A DNA stretch of 25,613 bases from Mageeibacillus sp. UBA3708 (GTDB lineage: Bacteria; Bacillota; Clostridia; Saccharofermentanales; Saccharofermentanaceae), in contig DFIB01000030.1 in assembly GCA_002371375.1 (NCBI GenBank), positions 1 through 25,613 on the forward strand. The letters run 5' to 3'. Below the pieces are notes generated by a model. It did no database searches, was not told the origin of the DNA, and was given only the letters and a program-made list of their open reading frames with translations. Within the stretch, counting starts at the first letter, position 1. The number at the start of each line of letters is the position of its first letter. This document shows, piece by piece, positions 22,582 to 25,613 of this stretch. Both the position numbers and the translations under genes were made by a program.

Positions 22582-23408
22582 CAGAACCAGCTCCTGATAA
22601 GTGCTATCTCACGCGCATATCCAGGATCCTCATTCGGAGTCTCCAAAATGAACGGTTTGCCCTGCAGCAAAGGATGTGTAACAATGTTACGTATCGCGTC
22701 CTCACCGAGGAATCCGCCTCCTATGACCTCATGCCTGTCCTTATGGGTATCGCGGTCATTCTTGCTGTCATTCAGGTGAACTGCATAGAGCCTGTCGAGG
22801 CCGATGACCTTATCAAACTCCTTCAGGACATCATCAAAGCCTCCCACATTATCGTATCCCCCGTCCCACGTGTGACATGTATCAAAGCAGACGCCGACCT
22901 TCTCCTTGAGCTCGACCCTGCTGATTATCTCCGCAAGTTCATCGAAAGTCCTTCCGACCTCCGACCCCTTGCCGGCCATAGTCTCAAGAAGAACAATAGT
23001 ATCGTGTTCCGGCTTCAGTGCATTATTCAGCGCATCGGCGATCATGGGTATCGCAGCATCAGCTCCCTGTCCCACGTGAGAACCGGGATGGAAATTATAA
23101 TAATTCCCCGGCACATACTGCATGCGGTCAAGATCGTCAGCCAGCATATCCCGGGAGAACTTGCGGATATTCTCTTTCTCCGCACAGACATTCATCGTGT
23201 AAGGTGCATGCGCCACCAGCTTGCCGAAATCATTATCCTTCATGTACTGAACAAGAGCTTTTGCATCCTCAGGATCTATCTCCTTGGCAGAACCTCCTCT
23301 GGGATTCCTGGTAAAAAACGCGAAAGTATCCGCCCCCAGTTCCGTCGCATGTTTGCCCATCGCGAGGAACCCGCCTGAACTCGACAGGTGACATCCGATA
23401 TTGATCAT
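22581..23408 (-). CDS. nfo: Endonuclease IV (AP endonuclease)
   Basis: 275 aa from the ATG at 23408, which overlaps the stop of the radical SAM gene as ATGA; an upstream in-frame extension of eight codons lies inside that gene. It is a complete TIM-barrel AP endonuclease with the trinuclear zinc ligand motifs: VAHAPYTMN, YNFHPGSHVG, VLLETMAGKG, GVCFDTCHTWDGGYD, VHLNDSKNDRDTHKDRHEVIGGG and ETPNED. It cleaves DNA at abasic sites and acts in base excision repair. Finding this housekeeping gene in the middle of a peptide-modification operon is unusual. Confidence 0.97.
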   Translation of the reverse strand: MINIGCHLSSSGGFLAMGKHATELGADTFAFFTRNPRGGSAKEIDPEDAKALVQYMKDNDFGKLVAHAPYTMNVCAEKENIRKFSRDMLADDLDRMQYVPGNYYNFHPGSHVGQGADAAIPMIADALNNALKPEHDTIVLLETMAGKGSEVGRTFDELAEIISRVELKEKVGVCFDTCHTWDGGYDNVGGFDDVLKEFDKVIGLDRLYAVHLNDSKNDRDTHKDRHEVIGGGFLGEDAIRNIVTHPLLQGKPFILETPNEDPGYAREIALIRSWF

Positions 23409-24484
23409 TCGAACAGTACTCCTCTCATACATATAAGAGGTTCATCCTTATTATAGTCCCACGAGTGGTACGCACCGCCTCTGCAGTACTTCTTATGACT
23501 GCATTCGCGGCACTTGGACGAATCCTCCGACTTATCTCTTCTGAATATCTCGAATCTGTTATCCCAGACATCCTTCAGCCTGTCCCTGCGGATATTGCCC
23601 TGGATCACCCTGGGATTACGCTCTATGTCAAGGCATGCACCGATATCACCGTTGCTCATTATGCTCGCGGTATATACTCCCGCATTGCAGAGCCAGTACC
23701 AGTCCCTTACCTCTGCTTCGTAATCAAGCCCGAGATAATGGCTGCACCCGTAAAGCACAGGATATCCGTCTCTTCTGGCCTGTTTGATGAAGTCGAACAT
23801 GGTCCTTAAATCATCAGGAGTACACATCAGTTCAGGCCTCGTAAGCGCCCTTCCTATAGGCTCGAGATTAATGACACGCCATGAATCGATATCGATCCCC
23901 TTCATGATCTCAAAGAGCTCGGGAAGCTCCCTGATATTCTCGTGATTAAGGACAGTCGTGATCTGCACGGCCGTAAATGCTTTCTCGTCTATGAGGTTCT
24001 GAACACCTCTCATCGCGAGTTCATATCCGCGCTTAAATCCCCTGAGCTTATCGTGCGTCTCAGGAAGTCCGTCTATCGATACCGATATCGTCTTCATACC
24101 TGCATCTGCCAATTTATGTGCAACATCCACGGTGATGAGCGTCGCATTGCTCGTCATGCCCCAGGCAAACCCGAGTTCTTTTGCATAGTTCATGATCTCA
24201 AAGAAATCCTGCCTTAAGAGCGGCTCTCCGCCCGTAATGCACAGCAGGAGTCTGCTTATGTCAAAGTCCTCCCTGACCTGCACCAGGATATTCTTAAACT
24301 CATCCGCAGTCAATTCCCCCGGCTGCGGCTTGTCGCAGTTGCTCCCGCAGTGAAAACAATGCTCATTGCAGGCTGAAGTCATCTCAAAGAAAAGGTGCCG
24401 CAGCTGCGGCTCCTTATAAAGTATCTTAACATAATCGGCCAGCTGATCCAGGTGACCTGTCTTGATATCTTCAATTCGTCTCAT
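23405..24484 (-). CDS. Radical SAM/SPASM enzyme, candidate peptide maturase
   Basis: 359 aa from the ATG at 24484; the frame is open to 24697, but that part overlaps the peptide gene and is basic, unrelated sequence. The radical SAM cluster motif is CNEHCFHC (39-46), followed by TGGEP (84-88) and the usual barrel motifs (SNATLIT, TISVSIDGL). The C-terminal 95 residues form a SPASM domain: CNAGVYTASIMSNGDIGAC, then CRECSHKKYCRGG and a final Cys, for extra iron-sulfur clusters. The start lies inside the last codons of the VYGPP peptide gene (14-bp overlap), so the two are co-translated. SPASM enzymes encoded beside a small repeat peptide commonly modify it. There is no N-terminal PqqD-like (RRE) domain in front of the CxxxCxxC motif. 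Confidence 0.95.
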   Translation of the reverse strand: MRRIEDIKTGHLDQLADYVKILYKEPQLRHLFFEMTSACNEHCFHCGSNCDKPQPGELTADEFKNILVQVREDFDISRLLLCITGGEPLLRQDFFEIMNYAKELGFAWGMTSNATLITVDVAHKLADAGMKTISVSIDGLPETHDKLRGFKRGYELAMRGVQNLIDEKAFTAVQITTVLNHENIRELPELFEIMKGIDIDSWRVINLEPIGRALTRPELMCTPDDLRTMFDFIKQARRDGYPVLYGCSHYLGLDYEAEVRDWYWLCNAGVYTASIMSNGDIGACLDIERNPRVIQGNIRRDRLKDVWDNRFEIFRRDKSEDSSKCRECSHKKYCRGGAYHSWDYNKDEPLICMRGVLFE

Positions 24485-24749
24485 TGGTGCTCTCAAAAAA
24501 CTCCGGGGGCCCGTATACATCTCCGTTCTGATTATCATCCGGCTTGAAAGACTCCACTGACGGAGGACCGTATACACACTCATTGGAATTTGCCGTCGGC
24601 TTATAATCCGAATCATCCGTCGGGGGCGGCCCGTAAACGGTAGCGTTCTCATTGCACTTGGCAGTAAAGAGCGCAGTCGCACATGCAAGACCTGCAACTA
24701 TCGCTGCAGCAGTAGTTCCACGCTTATTGCTTGAATCTTTCCTCTTCAC
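24471..24749 (-). CDS. VYGPP-repeat peptide, candidate RiPP precursor
   Basis: 92 aa, GTG start at 24749 with a strong GGGGGGTGAT ribosome site. The N-terminal part (1-31) is basic then hydrophobic, TTAAAIVAGLACATALFTAK, like a signal or leader helix. The rest has three copies of VYGPP at 38-42, 59-63 and 78-82. Spacers are hydrophilic, rich in D/N/S/T/E, and contain YKP (49-51) or FKP (68-70) at matching places. Cysteines are at 23, 32 and 58. Repeated core motifs plus overlap with a SPASM enzyme suggest a ribosomally made, post-translationally modified peptide; Tyr, Pro or Cys could be the modified residues. I have seen similar VYGPP-rich small proteins in clostridia but know of no characterised product. 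Confidence 0.8.
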   Translation of the reverse strand: MKRKDSSNKRGTTAAAIVAGLACATALFTAKCNENATVYGPPPTDDSDYKPTANSNECVYGPPSVESFKPDDNQNGDVYGPPEFFESTNETN

Positions 24750-24777
24750 TTCGCATCACCCCCCTAACCTGCTTAGT

Positions 24778-24786
24778 ATTATAGCA
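24778..24786 (-). promoter_or_regulatory. Extended -10 promoter of the VYGPP/radical SAM operon
   Basis: Minus strand TGCTATAAT, a perfect extended -10, 28 bp upstream of the GTG start. A weak -35 TAGTTT lies 17 bp further, inside the end of the preceding gene. Confidence 0.65.
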
Positions 24787-24803
24787 TAAAAATCATCCCC
24801 AAA

Positions 24804-25613
24804 CTATTCGAACAGGTCTTCGCCGACAACTATACTTTGAAGTATTCCTGAATACTTGTTTGGCTTAATTCCATTACCACTTACAAGAGTAATATGTACT
24901 GCTTTTTTTGTTCCTGTTTCTTTTTGAAATACCGACAGCCTGTTTTGAAGTTTTATGTATTCCTCTTCATCCAACGCATACTCTTCATTTGTGTATTTCA
25001 TTTCGCACAGATTGATTACACCGTCTTTCCTGTCAATGACAAGATCGATCTGAACACCTTTATCGCTTTTACTGTTCATCCACGCGAACTCCCGTGTCTC
25101 GATCCCGCTGATTCCCAACGATTTCTTTATCTGGTCTATATGATTCAGACACACTATCTCAAAAGAGTTTCCTCTCCATGAATTATAACCGGGAGAATTA
25201 ATGTACTCGTTCCATGAAGTACATTTCATGGTTACGATAAATTGCAGACTGAACAACGTAAAAGGGTCAATCAGCTGATATAAAGCATCATTATTCTCTT
25301 TAGGGTAATTGCTGTATTTACGTATAAAGCCGCATTCTTCAAGTTCACGAAGATCTTTGGTCAATACTGATCCTCCTCCGATACTATCGATCTTCGCAAG
25401 TTCAGTTCTTGTAAGCCCTGTCTTCTTCCTTGACAGCGCTTCCAGAATAGCCATATGTTTCTCCGGTTTGCTGAACAGAGAATTGAAGAGGTTATAATAT
25501 TCATCACGAAGATCACCATATTGCTTGAAACACAATTCATTTATGTTTTGTGCAATACTCAAACGTGAATCAAAGAGATTAAGATAATATGGGATTCCTC
25601 CAAAAACCATATA
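24804..25613 (-). CDS. DUF234-type AAA ATPase, C-terminal part (cut by window edge)
   Basis: About 269 residues; the gene enters from the right edge, so its start and the Walker motifs are outside. The visible part begins with YMVFGGIPYYLN, typical of the ATPase lid in this family, continues with a winged-helix-like segment (GLTRTELAKIDSIGGGSVLTKDLRELEECGFI), and ends in the DUF234 nuclease-like domain: SFEIVCLNHI, then VQIDLVIDRK and LCEMKYT, which fit a D...ExK active site. Such proteins are widespread in anaerobes and of unclear role, perhaps defence-related. Its base composition is more A/T-rich than the operon that follows. Confidence 0.85.
   Translation of the reverse strand, partial: YMVFGGIPYYLNLFDSRLSIAQNINELCFKQYGDLRDEYYNLFNSLFSKPEKHMAILEALSRKKTGLTRTELAKIDSIGGGSVLTKDLRELEECGFIRKYSNYPKENNDALYQLIDPFTLFSLQFIVTMKCTSWNEYINSPGYNSWRGNSFEIVCLNHIDQIKKSLGISGIETREFAWMNSKSDKGVQIDLVIDRKDGVINLCEMKYTNEEYALDEEEYIKLQNRLSVFQKETGTKKAVHITLVSGNGIKPNKYSGILQSIVVGEDLFE

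Noticed and set aside
24485..24697. Longer N-terminus for the radical SAM enzyme
   Set aside because: It lies entirely within the peptide gene in another frame and encodes basic sequence unlike the family.

Overview
The window looks like a chromosomal segment of an anaerobic, low-to-mid GC Bacillota (class Clostridia), probably a gut or rumen lineage. This rests on gene content only: a BlaI/M56 pair, a YozG-like regulator with DUF2975, a DUF975/CmpB-type membrane protein, an RsbU-like phosphatase, many lipoprotein signals and strong AGGAGG-type ribosome sites. No species can be named. No tRNA, rRNA, CRISPR array, transposase or phage gene was seen.

Layout. 1-504 is a 65-bp tandem repeat array that runs off the left edge. 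571-2580 (minus) is a BlaI-type repressor and M56 sensor-protease operon with a clear operator. 2640-3380 has no convincing gene but is dense in inverted and direct repeats. 3381-6016 (minus) holds two tandem serpin lipoproteins. Divergent to them, 6144-9100 (plus) encodes a barnase-like RNase lipoprotein followed at once by a 722-aa protein whose N-terminus is barstar (the barnase inhibitor), fused to a LacI-type sugar-binding-protein-like domain and a GGDEF diguanylate cyclase. 9437-11044 (minus) is a flotillin-like SPFH protein. 11175-14328 (minus) is a five-gene membrane/lipoprotein operon led by DUF2975 and a small XRE regulator. 14414-16231 (minus) is an RsbU-type PP2C phosphatase. 16292-18193 (minus) is a Fur-family regulator with a metal ABC transporter under a Fur-type box. 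18285-19271 (plus) is a GLUG-repeat surface protein. 19378-24749 (minus) is one tightly overlapped operon: a small peptide with three VYGPP repeats (RiPP precursor candidate), a radical SAM/SPASM enzyme, endonuclease IV, a DUF975-CmpB membrane protein, a stand-alone receiver and a PIG-L deacetylase. The right edge cuts a DUF234-type AAA ATPase.

Two systems stand out. First, the barnase/barstar pair has its immunity domain built into a cytoplasmic ligand-sensing diguanylate cyclase, so RNase neutralisation and c-di-GMP signalling may be physically coupled. Second, the VYGPP-repeat peptide is translationally coupled to a SPASM enzyme and followed by unusual cargo. The serpins and RNase diverge from a shared 127-bp intergenic region and are all predicted to be envelope-anchored, which suggests (inference) a locus for interaction with competitors, host or diet proteases. 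The functional models are inferences; the domain assignments come from motifs read by eye.
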